NCBI RefSeq assembly: GCF_000764305.2
Contig: NW_025945063.1
Coordinates: 1-64,000 of the forward strand
From: Hyalella azteca
Taxonomy: Eukaryota > Arthropoda > Malacostraca > Amphipoda > Hyalellidae
DNA: 64,000 nucleotides
Direction of reading: 5' to 3'
Shown here: positions 10,386-25,300 of the stretch, piece after piece
How positions within the stretch are numbered: the first letter of the stretch is position 1
How the letters are laid out: every line of letters starts with the position of its first letter
Program-made: the position numbers and the translations under genes
The notes under the pieces: model-generated
Seen by the model: the letters and a program-made list of their open reading frames with translations, nothing else
Database searches by the model: none
What the model was told of the DNA's origin: nothing

Positions 10386-13300
10386 ATGGTGGGTCGTACT
10401 CGAACAACACGACTACTCACGGCCATTGCCGTAGTTTTCGTCATCGTTGTCATCATTTTGTGCATCGTTCCTAACCCTCCTCAACCCAGAGATACTGTAA
10501 GTACAAATGATGTTCTGACAATATATGCTTATTATACATGCATTGCAATAAAAGTTAGCCTGATTTAACTAGTTTCAGTTCATCTAAATTTTCTTGTTTC
10601 TTTTGAAGACGTAACCGTGGCTCTAACCTGCAGCTGCACAGGATGAAAGCATCCGCAGTTCGATAACAGAATGTGATAACATGATAGTTAATTTTGTGAG
10701 GTAAAAAAAATAATCACCTACCCTTTTGACTATCCCGATAAATTAGGGTTCATTTATGATTGAGTTATGAGTTCTACGATGCATAAAATTCGTGAGTTTT
10801 ACGATCGTTTCGGTTTCATCACATTGCACTGAAGGCCGCAATGGTGTGGATCTAATATTAATATATATTTCATTATTTTATTACGAATAGTTCGCAAGTG
10901 GTAAGAGCTCTGGTACCACACCTAAAGACATCATCATTGAAGAGCCAGAGACCACATCTTCTGCAACTAGAGCCACACCTACCACAACCAATACAACCAG
11001 ACCCACTACAACCACATCAACTACCACGGCGAGCACAGGTACAGCGTCCACCACAACGACCAACACTACAGAAGAATCGACCAGCAAGTATCCCGAGACT
11101 GACATAGATACCGAGACCTCGTCTCCTGACTATGATGAATATGAGTCTTCGGGAAATGAAGATACTGCATTCGAAGAGACCGATAACACTACCACCATAG
11201 CTACTGTGTAAGTCTACGATAAAAAAATTCTTCTCTTCGGTAAATGTTGTAGCTTAATTTTTTAGCTCCCGTACTGATTCATGTCTATTTTAGCACTAAA
11301 AATCGAATTTTGTTCGTTTCTCCTATAATTTCCGTCTTATTCGGATCACCTATGTCCTATGCGATGTAACGTTGAAAGATATTTTTGGTTAGGTTAAAGT
11401 TCAAAATTAGACAATTCTAATTCCAGCTAATTTTGCAGTGCCAGCCTATTTAATTGATGCATTTAATTTTTTTAACTTTTATTTCTTAATTAAACTTCAG
11501 TGAAGAGTCAACCACGACAGAGGGAAGTGGAAAAGAGAGTTTTTCTCCGGAGACGACAAGCACAACTCTCATCGTGAACGTGACTGACGAAAGTGAAGAT
11601 CACTCCACAGAATATCGCTCAGAATACGACTATAACCAAACAGAAACAACATCCAGTTCATCAACGCTCTCAATAACTACAACAACAGCATTTTCCACCA
11701 TACTCAATGATACGGATATTCACGACTATGAGGACGAGTACAACCAAACAGACGTCACTTCGACCACCACTGCACATACCATCATTATTGTCAACGAAAC
11801 GTCAACTCAGTATGACGAAGAAAACAACGAAACAAACGTCAACTATACCACAACAGCAAGTACAGATGAGAGCGAAATTTTCAACGAGACGTCAAGCACT
11901 CATCATTTTGATGAAATTCACAACGAGACTGCTACCGAAATTATTGACATCACTAACCAAACAACGACTGAAATGGAATATACTAACGTCACGGAACTGG
12001 TGACTGACGTAGAGAACACTACGCTTGCCGATACGACGAGAGATGAAAGCACCACAGAAACCACGCGTTCGTTCACAACTTTCGCCAGTCTAATGATTGA
12101 TGAGACACAATCCATAGAGATGGAAGGTAATTCATTGTATTTTTGATTGTTCTTCGGAATCGTTATTTTAAAATAGAAGATTAATCACCTTAAACAGCTA
12201 ATACATTTAATAATTGATGCTCGATTACATACTTGGAAATTAAATGAGATAAACTATTAAATTTACAACATTGAAACTCTGATAATATCTGCCTCTAAAA
12301 GTTTTAGATTTACATGTCTTCTTTTGTCAATCTCTGCTCGCAGTTCCGTTGTTCATTTAGCGTTGCCAAATCATTACATTCACTCCTTGCCAGCAGATGA
12401 GTGCACCCACCCTGACTGCAAGCAGTTCGCCGCCAGGATGCTGGACATGATTAACCATAAAGCTGATCCATGTGAGGTACAGAACACTTAATTTATTGTT
12501 ATTGTTATCACTGATACTAACCGGCTTTTTAACCTGGCAACGATATTTTTTATTTATAGGAAAATTAATAGCTTTGAATAGCTTCTTTTACATGAATTGC
12601 GAAAAATCATTGCCTCAAAATAGTTCTCTCTAAGATTTTGTTTTAATTTTCGTAGAAAGATGTAAACATTTATTTAAATACAAGAAGTAAATATATATTT
12701 ACTTCTCATAAATGATGCCTACTGTCTATAATCTAATTTATCTTTGTTTATAATTCGTTGTCTTGGGGCCGAGTGGTGTCCATAAGTGGTGATCTGCACC
12801 AGATTAATTCGCAAGTGAAAATTGAGATTGTAAAGAGTAGTTCGTACATATCTTACATTTTTAAGCCACAGTAAAACATTACGCACCGTATAGCTTTTCA
12901 TGCGCGTTTTCACTATTATGGAGATGAAAAAACTGTGGTGAAAATAGTTCGCTATTTGAAATTATTGCAGGATTTCTACGAATATGCGTGCGGGGGGACT
13001 GAAGACAGCACATCTCTACGCCCTGAGGATCCGGCTACTCAAGTCTTCAATAGAATGCATGGTGAACGATGAATAATATTTACAGATAAACTAAATTTTG
13101 TGAGGTGGAAATGAATGTCAGTGACGAATGGTTATCGATCATTACAGAAAAAAAACAAAATTTTGTGAGGTGGTAATGAATGATGTGAGTGACGAATGGT
13201 TATCGATCATTACAGAAAAACAAAATTTGTGAGGTGGAAATGAATGATGTCAGTGCCGAATGGTTATCGATCACTAAAGTGTACAGATTGTGAGTGATGC

Positions 13301-16300
13301 ATGGTGAACGATGGATAAAATTTACAGAAAAACAAAATTTTTGTGAGGTGGAAATGAATGATTTGAGTGACGAATGGTTATCGATCACTAAAGTGTACAG
13401 ATTATGAGTGATGCATGGTAAACGATGGATAAAATTTAAAAAAAAAATTTGAGGTGGAAATGAGTGATGTCAGTGACGAAAGGTTATCGATCACTAAAGT
13501 GTACAGATTGTGAGTGATGCATGGTGATCGATGGTTAAAATTTATATAAAACAAAATTTTGTGAGGTGGAAATGAGTGATGTCAGTGACGAATGATTATC
13601 GATCAATAAAATTTACAGATTGTGAGTGATGCATGGTGTGTGATCAATAAAATAACCACGTTATTAGTGATGCATGGAGTTATGTAAGCGACGAATGGTT
13701 AACAATCAATAAAATTTACAGATAGTGAGTGGTGCATGGAGTGATATGAGTGATGCACGTTGAACGATGAATAAAATTTGTATGCAGTTAAGTGTAGTGA
13801 GTTGCAATAGAATGATGTGAGTTGCATATGACACGATAAGCCGTAAGTTATCGTGAGTTTTTGCAACGATAAATCTGCCTCATGTGACCTCAGCCTCACC
13901 TACTCACATTAATTGTCTTATGCCTATATCGAATCTACATTAATACTAATATATTTCATTATTACGATATAAGTATACTAATATTATTCCCGAACATTAA
14001 TAAAATTTATTTCATTATGATTGTTAATACAGGGTGTACCAGAATTAACTGACCCTTTTAATTTGTTAATAAATAAAAAACTAAGAACGTTATGAAGTTG
14101 AAACTTGTTTTATTTAAAAGAAGAACAAAAAAATGCAAACTAAGCGAATTATTTAAAATTTTGTTTTAAACTATTTTTGAACTTTTCAATAAACTTCATT
14201 GTTATCAATAATTAAGTTAGTTATAATTTTAACATTGTCGAAGTTAGTCCGCCGAATGATGTCTGTTACAATTCCTGATGACCTATAAGTAGAATTAAAA
14301 ATGGTTTGTTTGAAAATATTTCACTTCTATAAGTAATGCTTGATTTTTTATCAAGTTTCCTTGGTTGTCAGATATTCTGCGACAGCCGAGTACCGATGGA
14401 CCTACGTCTCATGAACTAGCAAAAGATTTCTTCAAGAGTTGTATGTCTCAATCTCAAACGCCCTTACCTGAGGTAAGTTTTCATGTTCGTTGATGCCACA
14501 TATCCATTTTAGCGCATTTTCTCATTTATGGAAAAAATGCCCTATTGTGCTCGTCATGTCCGTCCGTCTGTCTGTCCGTCCGTCTGTCTGTCCGTCCGTG
14601 ACTTCACGTTTTCGTCGACGAGAAAATGCGCTCTCTGTCACTCACTGTAGTGAGTACTGAGTTATATATTTTTTTAAGGTAGCGCGTTAGTTACTTACTG
14701 CTACTGTGTCTAGTTTTCGTTCATTTATTCATTACATGCGGTTGTTTTCTACGATGTAGTCCTTTTTATCCTAAGTTACTTTTTATCGTACTTATCGATT
14801 TTATATTTTCATGTCTTCTTTCGCCAGCATCAATCGTTGGGGGCGTTTAATTGATAAATACATCATATATATTGATATTATTATGCAAGCTGCCCAATTT
14901 TTCATATTTTCGTATTTTTCATGTTTTTCAAATTGGTATTTCAAGGAATTTCCCCAATCGTTAACTAGATAATTTTATTTTAATATTATTATTTGTCGCT
15001 CAGTTTATTGTTTCAAGGTTGGGTACAAGCGATTTTTATTGTAGTTTGATGACATCAGTTCTAGTAAGTCATTGACCGTTTTGGTTCGAGTTAGAGTACG
15101 CAGCGATTTTCGCTAAAGCCATGGTTTGTGAAAAAAATTCAATTTTCCGAAATATTAACGATCTTGACACAGCCATGATCCTTTTTACTACAAATTCCGA
15201 TCTATGATAGAATCTGTGATAATTACTAAAATGAAAATAGTTCGCGGATTTTTTATATCCTATGGATATAACTGGATCGTAGTTACTCGTATGACCGCCA
15301 TAATTAAATCTAAATAATCTATGAAAATTTACACGAAAATTATTTACGACTTTTAATGGATCGAACTGTTAGTAATTAAAGTACCTGAACATTTGCCACT
15401 GCAAATTCGCTAAACAATTAAGAAAAAATTAAATTAAAACTATTTAAAAGAAAGCGACTATTTATTTTTAAAGAGTTGACTTGTTCAAGTCCCCATCATG
15501 GTGAGAAAAGTTCTTTCCAAGCAAAATGAAGACAATTACAATCCTCTTCCATTTCGGCTGTTTTAATGATATTCATGTTTCTTTCAAGACTCCAAAAGAC
15601 ATGTCAATTCAGGTATCAACTAGGCTAGAAAAATAATCAGAAAAATTATGAGCGCATTGTGACGCTATCTCACACGGGCTACTGATACCGCAGCTATTTC
15701 AAACATGTATTTTCAGAAATGGTTTCATTATAAAAGTATATTCATACGTATAAACTTACTGAGATTCATGCAAAGCTACGATATTGAAATCGAAAATGTA
15801 TTGAATAAATCGTCTTCACTATTCCATTATGAATTTCACTTTCGTCTCTCCGATGTGTTGATATCACGTTGATAGACATGGGATACGGATACAGATATGG
15901 AAAGCTATTTGTTTGAAGGTCACTACACGTTTGTTTGGAGGACACTATACGTTTGATTTGAAGGTTACTACACGTTTGTTTGAAGGTCACTATACGTTTG
16001 TTTGAAGGTCACTATACGTTTGTTTGAAGGTCACTATACGTTTGTTTGAAGATCACTATACGTTTGTTTTGAAGGTTACAACGCGTTAGTTTGGAGGTCA
16101 TTATACATTTGTGTGAAGGTCACTAAACATTAGTTTGAAGGTCATTACACGTTTGTTTGAAGGTTACTGCGAAGCTGCGAGACGAAGTGAACAAGTATGG
16201 ACTGTTGGACCCGAGGACTCCTGAGGATTCAGACCTTCAGAAGCAGTACGGCTACATCGATGAAGACGTCTTCAGTCTGGAGAAAATGCTCGCTGACTTC

Positions 16301-19300
16301 ATAAAACACGACTTGTGAGCAAAACTGTGTCTACAATAATATTTGTAATAAAGTCTAAATTAACAAATTCTTCATTTATAACTTTCAGTATAATAGTATT
16401 AAGAAACTAGTACGTTAGAGTTATCATGTACTAAAGTTCACGTTGCCTTTATTCTGTTCAGCCCACTGTTTTTTGACGTCGATGTGGACGTGGACCGCAA
16501 ACACCTGCAAGAGTTTTCGGTTCGCCTTACGTTCCCTGTGAACGGACTTGACTCAGGCTTGAGTCAGTCAGTTGACTCGGCACACTGCATCGCTCAGTAC
16601 GAAGACAAGCTCGATGAAGCCATCAGGGTCAAGGCTGATATCGATCTCAACGAGGAGTACGAAAAACTTCGAGTTTGCATGGTAAAAAATTCTTATTGTA
16701 CAAATTTTGAATGTTATCAAGTCTAAATTAAAGCTAGAAAAATCACTCATCAAATATATAAGTGAATTTCCATTGATCTAAACTCTCTGGACACTAAGAT
16801 GCATCAAATAACTGGCGGGTGGATTTAGAGAACCTTTTATTTATAGTGGTTGAGATTAATAACCCATTATTATGATGGCTAAAATTTAATTCTTCTATTG
16901 ATGCAGACGGTGAAGGAGGGCGTGGGTGCTCTGGTGCGGCGACTGAAGCAAGCGGTTGTCGCTCTGAACCTGACAGCTCACATAACGAAAAAGGAAGACG
17001 CCGTAAAACTCATCACAGAAACGGCGATTGAAACAGAATTTCTTCTGAAAGACATTAGAGTAAGTTAATAAGCCTGATAATGATACCCATATATGAGTAG
17101 TCTACGGATTACAAAAGAACCTCGTTCGTGCATCTTATTGTGGTACAATTTTTTCACTAGCCGTAAAAAATTCATAAGTAGGCAAAGAGTTTTCCAAGAG
17201 AAAGTAACTGAAGCTGTGGACACTCAACAGTACACATGGGTGACAAGGCATTTATTTAGTTATTTATTTTATATATCTAACTTTTTGTGCCTTATTTATC
17301 AGGAATACCTCCCAATGCCGTCAGAGATCCGCCACGCGATCCTGAACAAAAATTTCACAGAGTATACAACCGAAGACCTCGATGCCAGCGATATTTTGTC
17401 TAATGCTGTGAGTTACTGTTTGATACTGTGAGTTACTGTATTTTACGTACTTGTGCATTGAGTTAAGAAATAATTCCACACAGGAGACTCTAGTGACGCG
17501 TTTTAAATTTGTTGTTAGTAAATATGAGGACAAATTTTAAAAGATATTCAAACGGCCTGTTCTCATATATACCCTTAATTTTGTTTAATTCTGAGTGGTT
17601 GTCTTAGATCAACTGGTCGTCGTTCCTAGAGTCCGTGGTCGGGCGGAAGGTGAACAGAGTTCAGGTGTACCACGAAGAAGAACTCAGGAACGTCATGAAA
17701 AGAGTCGGGGAAGAGTAAGTTTCTTCTTTATTTTATTGTTGAAATTTTGATTTTTATCAATAATATCATACGAAAAATTATTATACAATAGGGCAAACGA
17801 TAGTTTAAAGTAATGGACTCTGGGTTGTGTGAAGAATGAAATCATATTTACACTAGTTCGTTTTCACATCGTATGTCATTATGAGTGCATTTGATACACC
17901 ATATTCACTATTTGCCCATTCCAAGAGGTAATCTCTGAATCTGAAAATACACTCTAGGAATGATTACAATGGTGTATCTATAATTCCAATTACAAGTTAT
18001 AAAGTACAACAAAACATTTTCCAAGGATAACTAAGACCATGAAAATGGATAAGATAAGTTATGAACTTCAGGATTCTACATTTTCCAAAGATAACTACTA
18101 AGACTGTGAAAATTAATAAGATAATTTATGAATTTCAGAGCGGAAATCCCAGCAAAGCTCCGCAACGAGCTACTGATGCTGTGGGGGACGCGTCTGTACA
18201 CGGACTTCGTGGCCCCTGAGGGCAAAGGTCCCCCCAGCAGCCCCGCTTACTGCGTCCCAGCCACCAAGTTCCTCATGCCGGACATCGCGGCCGAGATGTT
18301 CTTGAGGACATTCTCAGTCNCATGCCGGATATTGCGGCAGAGATGTTCTTGAGGGCATTCTCAGTCATCGAGCTGGAGGCCATGAGTCACAAGGTTGATA
18401 TCATATCTTAATCATATCAACATGCCGTATATTGCGGCAGAGATGTTCTTGAGGACATTCTCAGTCCTCGAGCTGGAGACCATGAGTCACAAGGTCGATA
18501 TTAATGATGAATTCATATCTTAATCATATCAACATGCAGGATATTGCAGCCGAGATGTTCTTGAGGACATTCTCAGTCATCGAGCTGGAGGCCATGAGTC
18601 ACAAGGTCGATATTAATGATAAAATCATATGTTAATCATTTCTTCATGCCGGACATCGCGGCAGAGATGTTCTTGAGGACATTCTCAGTCCTCGAGCTGG
18701 AGGCCATGAGTCACAAGGTCGATATAAATGATGAACTAATAAATGTGTGTATGAGTAGAGCTTACCAAAGTTGTGTCAAAATCTCGTGCGATGCTATTGT
18801 TATCAGGTAAAGAAATCCTCAATTTGATCATATAAGCAGGTTTGATTCTTGCCCAAATGTTCATTACCATTTCATGTTCTCCGATACCATAGCTATATAT
18901 ATGGACTCATAATAATTGCTAGTTATCGATTAGTTTTTTCAAAACAATTTATCACGTCCGTTAAAAATTGCATTATCTGGATTTTTAAATATATGCCTTT
19001 ACATTGCGATACCTGTGACAATAATTCGAAAACTCAATTCACCCCCACTTAACTAATTTGGCAAAATAAATCAACAGATAATTTTGAGTAATAACATTTC
19101 ATATACACAAATAACAAAACTAGACTTTTAAACCTCCGATAACAGTGTTTGTGGGAGCCACTAAGATTTTCATCACTCAAATACAACTCAACTTAAGGCA
19201 TCACACATTTTTTCTCACGTTTCAAATAAAACTTCAATTTCAAATATGCATAAAACAGGTACAGAGCGTGGTTGACAGCATCAAAAAGACGGTGTCTGCG

Positions 19301-22300
19301 GTGCTGGAAAGAACCTTAGGAGCGTCATGGGATCTCAGGGACAAGCTGAGTAGAACCTTCACTCAAGTGGGAGCTACAGAATTCCTGGAACTTCTCAGCC
19401 ACAATGTTTCAGCCGCTACGGAGACGGTGGGGTTATGCAATATACTGCATATGTTTAACTATTGATATCGTGATGAAATATTCGGTCCAGTAACCAAATA
19501 ATTATATATTTATCAGTATCTTGTTATTGGTATGAGTGTAGCAAAATAATTCTTTTAACAATCAACCAGCGATTCGTTATAGAAATCTATGTTTAAATTA
19601 TAAGGAACTTATAGCATAGGGTAATATGTAAAGACATACTGACAAACAGCCAGAATCGCAGAGCTTCTTTTCACGGTGAAAATTTTATAAAGATTCAATT
19701 TCTTTGGTCGACCGCCCTCAAATTATTATACGTTATTAATACTCAGGATGATTCATCTTTGTTGAACTTAACTTAGAACAGAGCCTGTCTTCGTATTACC
19801 TTTGAGCAATATATTCTTGTAAATAGATAACAGAAAAACAAATTAAACCATATTTGACAAAATAAAAACCATATTTGACAAAAACAAAATAGCTAACAAT
19901 CAACGAAAAACTTAAGAGTGTTTGATGGCGGCTATAGTACTAATCAATTGTGTGTTCGAAGAATAAAACAATTATTATTTACATCTGTTGTAGGGCATAT
20001 TTGCTTAGTTTTTTATTGATTCAACTATTTTATTTGGATTCTATTAGTACCACGAAAATTTCATCGTTTCACCGACCTTTTCAATGATCGATGCATTTCC
20101 TGAAACGGATTGCGTTTACTTACATGGCACTAGTGAACGTATTTTCGAAGATTCTTGTCATCCTGTGTAATATCCGATTATTATTACTTCTTTAATCTAT
20201 TCCTGACCGTGTGCAGCTGTTTATTGAAGATAGTTACATAGACAATGTCCTGACACTACTGCAACGCAGACGTCGCCTCATGTACGACGTTCTCAGCCAA
20301 CAAACGTCAGGGCACATAGCCATGTGAGTTCTAACGTACAATGATGCTTGCTACTCTATTGAAATGCTGGATGTCTCTACTGGAATGTTGCTTGCTATCA
20401 TGCAGCATAAAATGAAGTTCACTGCACCTAAACTTCATTCAAATTACCGGGTCTTGCAGGGTATCATTTAGTAGTTATCGTAAATTTTAGTTTTTATTTA
20501 AGTTGTAGTCAGAGTTCGATTTTATCATTTGAATTCAGTGTCGAGTATTAAATTTTGTGAAGCAATGAAAATTTTAGTAATTTCGATACAAATTTTAAAA
20601 TGTGGCACTTTTTATTAATTTTAAGACTATTAATTGAAGAAAGTGAGTAATACATCTCAGGAATGAAATTAAGCATAATTTCATGACTGAATTTACAGGT
20701 GGAACCTCTTCAGTGCCCCCTTCAGTACAACAGCTATCACGCTCTATGGGACTAATTCGATACGTGAGTCTTGTTTCTGTATGTGGATCATCGGCTATTG
20801 TAGAAATAAGTATAATTCAACTGATAATTATAAATTACCACATGTTGCCATTTTTGATTGAAATGCCACTCCATCATCACTTTAATTAATTCCTAAACTG
20901 TGAAAAAATCTGCCCGACTTTGTGACTGAAGCGTTCGTTCATTGTCGTGCAGTCATACCAGAAGCTGTGATGACCGCGCCGTTCTTGTATCCGAAATTGA
21001 CACAATTGCCGGACTACGTCGTCTTCGCTGGGATTGGTCATTTGGTGGCGCATGAATTCCTGCACGCAGTCGATACTACAGGTCAAATTAAAAATATCAC
21101 GGGAAGAATTGGAATCTATTTAGAAATTTCGTCCTAGTTCCATTATATGAATCATTGCATACAACTGAATATAATGCTACAAATGACGAAAAAATTTCTC
21201 TATAGGTATTCGATGAAATATTTCAATTTTGGTATAGTGCTACTACTCGTCGCATTTATGTATGTATCATGAATTGGCAATTAAAACGCAATAAAATATT
21301 GTCGTCTTTACCATGTTGTTATATTGTCATCTAGCTATTTTAGTATAGAATAGAAATATTTCAAAAATTTTCAACATGACTGCATTTCAATAATATCACT
21401 TCCAAGAAACATGGTTTAATATTATTTCCACAAGATTAAAATAGAATTTTTACAGAAAGTATCCTGCTTCCGGCAAGGAAAGTGGTTTATTATATATTTA
21501 AATCGTGTTCCTTAAACAGTTTTATCTATCACAAACAGTATTTATTTCAAGATACTGTTCCATTCTATTCTACTTGATACTGATCTATTATCATGCGATT
21601 CTCAGGCATTAAATTCGACGGGCTTCTCGGCACTGAGGTACCAAGACCACCGGGGATGAACTTGCGTGAGAATTGCTTCTCAGGACTTCTAAAGAACACA
21701 ACCTTCTCGCTCATAGTAGAAGACTCTGCTATAGCTCGCTTTAAGGTTATACTCAGCTTACGTTTACATTGTTGTTACTTTTTAGGAATCAAACTAAAAA
21801 TGGCATAAATATGTTATCCAATTCCGTTTTACAGTAAATAATCCTTGTCATTGTTAATTTTCAAAAGCGTTTCTTTGATGTTGAACATCATTCCTTTGCA
21901 GTAACCAATATTGGTGTTTGACGCCATAATTCATCCATTTATATAATGATTGTATTCATATCATTTTATATCCGCGAAATCATATAGTTGCATTAAATGC
22001 GTGTATATTTTCTTATTTGTATAGGATGGTAGAATTTGTTACTTGAAACAGGTTTGATTTATATCGTGAGAATGAGCTTTATTGAAAATTTTCTTGTTAT
22101 TTCCTTCTATAGGTAAAATCGAAAAGCATATTTTGATAAATTTTCGGTAGACCTAAAATCAATTTTCTTATTGTTAACTAACTTTTATTTTATGTTCAGT
22201 TCCCTGTAGATCTGAAACTGAACGAACTTATGGTTGACACGGGCGCTACGAGACTGGCTTGGCTGGCTTACATTCATGGCGCTAGCGCAGAGGCAGGTAA

Positions 22301-25300
22301 GAATGCGTCGCACTCATTAGACTTCCTTTAATATTCATTATAACTGTTCTCGTTCGCACCTAAATCTAGGAGTTAAATGAGGTAAATAATGTTTCCATTC
22401 ATTCTGAAAGAAATTTTCAATTTTCAATAATTTTAAACTCAACTTCTGGCATACGGATCCTCATGCAAACGAAAAATTTGAGCTTCATCAAAGAACGTAT
22501 GTTAAAAATGTTTAAAATTGTCACTCTGATATTTGGTTTGTAGTTAAATTCATTCTGTAAATGAATCCTCGTATAGAATAATTATAAAAACAAAACATGA
22601 GACTTTAGGTTAATAATTGTTGGCTTTCTAATTATTCCGATTGCTTAAGTTATTATTAAAATGCAAAACTGGCATAGCGAAACGTAACAAATCTGATAAT
22701 TTACTTTTAATTTTTCGAACGTAAATTATAGTGTGCGATTAGCCATGAACGTTAGAATCTAGTAGCTTACATACGAATATATTTGTTCTTAGTGTAAAAA
22801 TAGCTAAAATTTGTCCCCTAGTTTTTACAGAATCGATAACATTCTAAATAGCTGTCCAATTTAGCTTACTAAAATTGACAGACAATTTTATTTTAATTAA
22901 TTAACATGTTTGCATTGTTCTGGCATGGCAGGCAAACCTCTAGAGTTCGTCACAGATCCTCCTAGTCGCAGACGTCGAAATGAACCTGACCACCGCCCCA
23001 TTACCGCCTCCGTTGAACACCGTCTGCCGTGGCTCAAAATGAGCCCCTACCAACCTCCAAGTCTCAGACGTCGAAACGAACCTGATCACCGCCCCATTAC
23101 CGCCTCCGTTGAACACCGTCTGCCGTGGCTCAAAATGAGCCCCTACCAACTCTACCTACTACGCACGGCACAGGTACCTTCAATCATTGAACCTAAAAAA
23201 TGAACCCCTACATACTCTACCTACTGCGTACGGCACAGGTACCTTCAATCATTAAACCTAAAAAATGAGCCCCTACTAACTCTACCTACTCCGCACGGCA
23301 CAGGTACCTTCAATCATTAAACCTAAAAAATGAACCCCTACCAACTCTACCTACTGCGCACGGGGCAGGTACCTTCAATCATTAAACCTAAAAAATATAA
23401 CTCAGTACTCACTGCAGTGAGTGACAGAGAGCGCATTTTCTCGTCGACGAAAACTTGAGGTCACGGACAGACGGACTGACAGATGGACGGACAGACGGAC
23501 GGACAGACGGACGGACAGACAGACGGACATGGCGAGCACAATAGTGCTTTTTTCCATAAATGAGAAAATGCGCTAAAAATGAGCCCCTACCAGCTCTACC
23601 TACTCCGCACGGCGCAGGTACCTTCAATCATTAAACCTAGAAATATAACTGTCACTCACTGTAATGAGTGACAGAGAGCGCATTTTCTCGTCGACGAAAA
23701 CGTGAAGTCACGGACGGACAGACAGACGAACGGACAGACGGATATGGCGAGCACAATACTGCATTTTTTCCATAAATGAGAAAATGCGCTAAAAATGAAC
23801 CCCTACCAGCTCTATCTACTCCGCACGGTTCGGGAACCTTATCATTGAACCTATGTTCATGTTTTTTTATGAAGTGAATTCTTTTCAAGTTTTCAGCAGC
23901 TCCGGTACTTTTAATCAACCTATGAATATAAAACTCGTGCTCATGTATATTATATGAAATAGATTTTTTTCAATGTTCGATTAATAATTGCAAAGATGGT
24001 GCTGAAATTTCGTTTAATGCTTTATTACCTTTTTAAACTTAGCATAACTTAGCACTTGTGTTGAAACCTGTTCTCCGTAGCTCTTGGTGGGTCGTTTGAG
24101 CCATAGTGTAATTTGTCATAAGTAATCGATATGGCAATTTTTTCAACTAAACCATTGTTTGCAGTCCCAGTGTGCCGCCTCGAGCCGACTGGACATTTTG
24201 GACATCAAAGAACGAGAACATTTGCCGTCTCGACTTCGGTAAGAATACTTTATTATTGGATTATAATAAAATCAGTAAATATTTTAATAATATTCGTAAA
24301 AACTATTGACTTTAGAAATAAATTAAAGGGATATTTCATAATAGCTATTCAAATTCTATTTAATTTACAGCACTCGACAGATATAAATAAATACAATAGA
24401 AATAACACATGTTTTGGAAATTTTCGTGTCAGTTCCGAGTATATTTTTGTATACGATACGATTTTTCAGTCAAACAGCACCTGTATATCATAAACAGTTA
24501 AATTGCACATAAATTTAAGAAATTTCACCTGAAAAAATCCTCGGGGTGTGAGTAAGGAAGGGGAGTTGAGGGAAAATGAATGCATGGGGAGCACCGGAAG
24601 CACTTCATCCTGAGATGACTGAGATTGGGTCGCGGTCTGATCAAAGCAAGATTTCAGGCTTGACTGCGCTCTCAAAATTGCCTTAGGGTAATGTTTTCAT
24701 CTTAGGGTAATATTTTTATCACTATACCTCATTTTTTAAATTTATAGTTCTATGGGATATGAATATTAGAGTTAAAAGGGCTTATTTAAATTTACTTATT
24801 TCCTGGGTTCACAATCTCATTACCAATATAACGAAAATATTGAACAGATTTAATCCTGTTTTGTAGTAGATTTGTAATGATTTTTCATATTTTTTCTCCA
24901 CTTAGTAACTATCGAATGATTGGTTGGAGAAAAAAATTGAAGCTGGTTGATGGGAGGAGTAATTGAATGTTCGTTTGAATGTCCGTAGACTTTATAGGTA
25001 GTTTACACTCTGGCTAAAATGCAAAGATTCTGGTCCGATAAGTCGATTTTAGTGAGATTTACATAAGTTTATAGAAGTCATTAACCTACCACAGGCCATG
25101 CTAATGATAAAAAAGTAATAAAAATGAGAGTAATTACTACTTCGTAATACCGTCAGCCATGCACAACCCGACAATCACAGACGAAAAATCCACTGCAACA
25201 TGTTAAGTATACACGAGAAAAGTTTCAATAGTCCGGCACCATACTGCTACAGCATCTAGTGGTGAGTTGTCAATAATTTAAATTGCATTCAGACCGTCAC

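Larger units (their letters stand above)
22958..23850 (+). repeat. Exon 19 duplications: an in-frame 96-bp repeat, then 65-bp donor-containing units
   Basis: Within exon 19 a 96-base unit (32 codons, RRRNEPDHRPITASVEHRLP and following) is present twice in frame. From 23174, three units of 65 bases repeat the exon end and donor (cggcacag|gtacct). Two more copies follow at about 23577-23640 and 23797-23850, separated by inserted (GTCC)n elements. The last copy has lost its donor (cgggaacct). Confidence 0.85.

Noticed and set aside
14027..14060. acagggtgtaccagaattaa, which resembles ends of arthropod mobile elements
   Set aside because: No matching second end or coding sequence was found nearby.
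22940..23149. Minus-strand frame opposite M13 exon 19
   Set aside because: It is an antisense shadow of the duplicated coding segment.
23409..23918. Minus-strand peptides with SVRPSVRPSV repeats
   Set aside because: This is the translated (GTCC)n core of a short repeat element.
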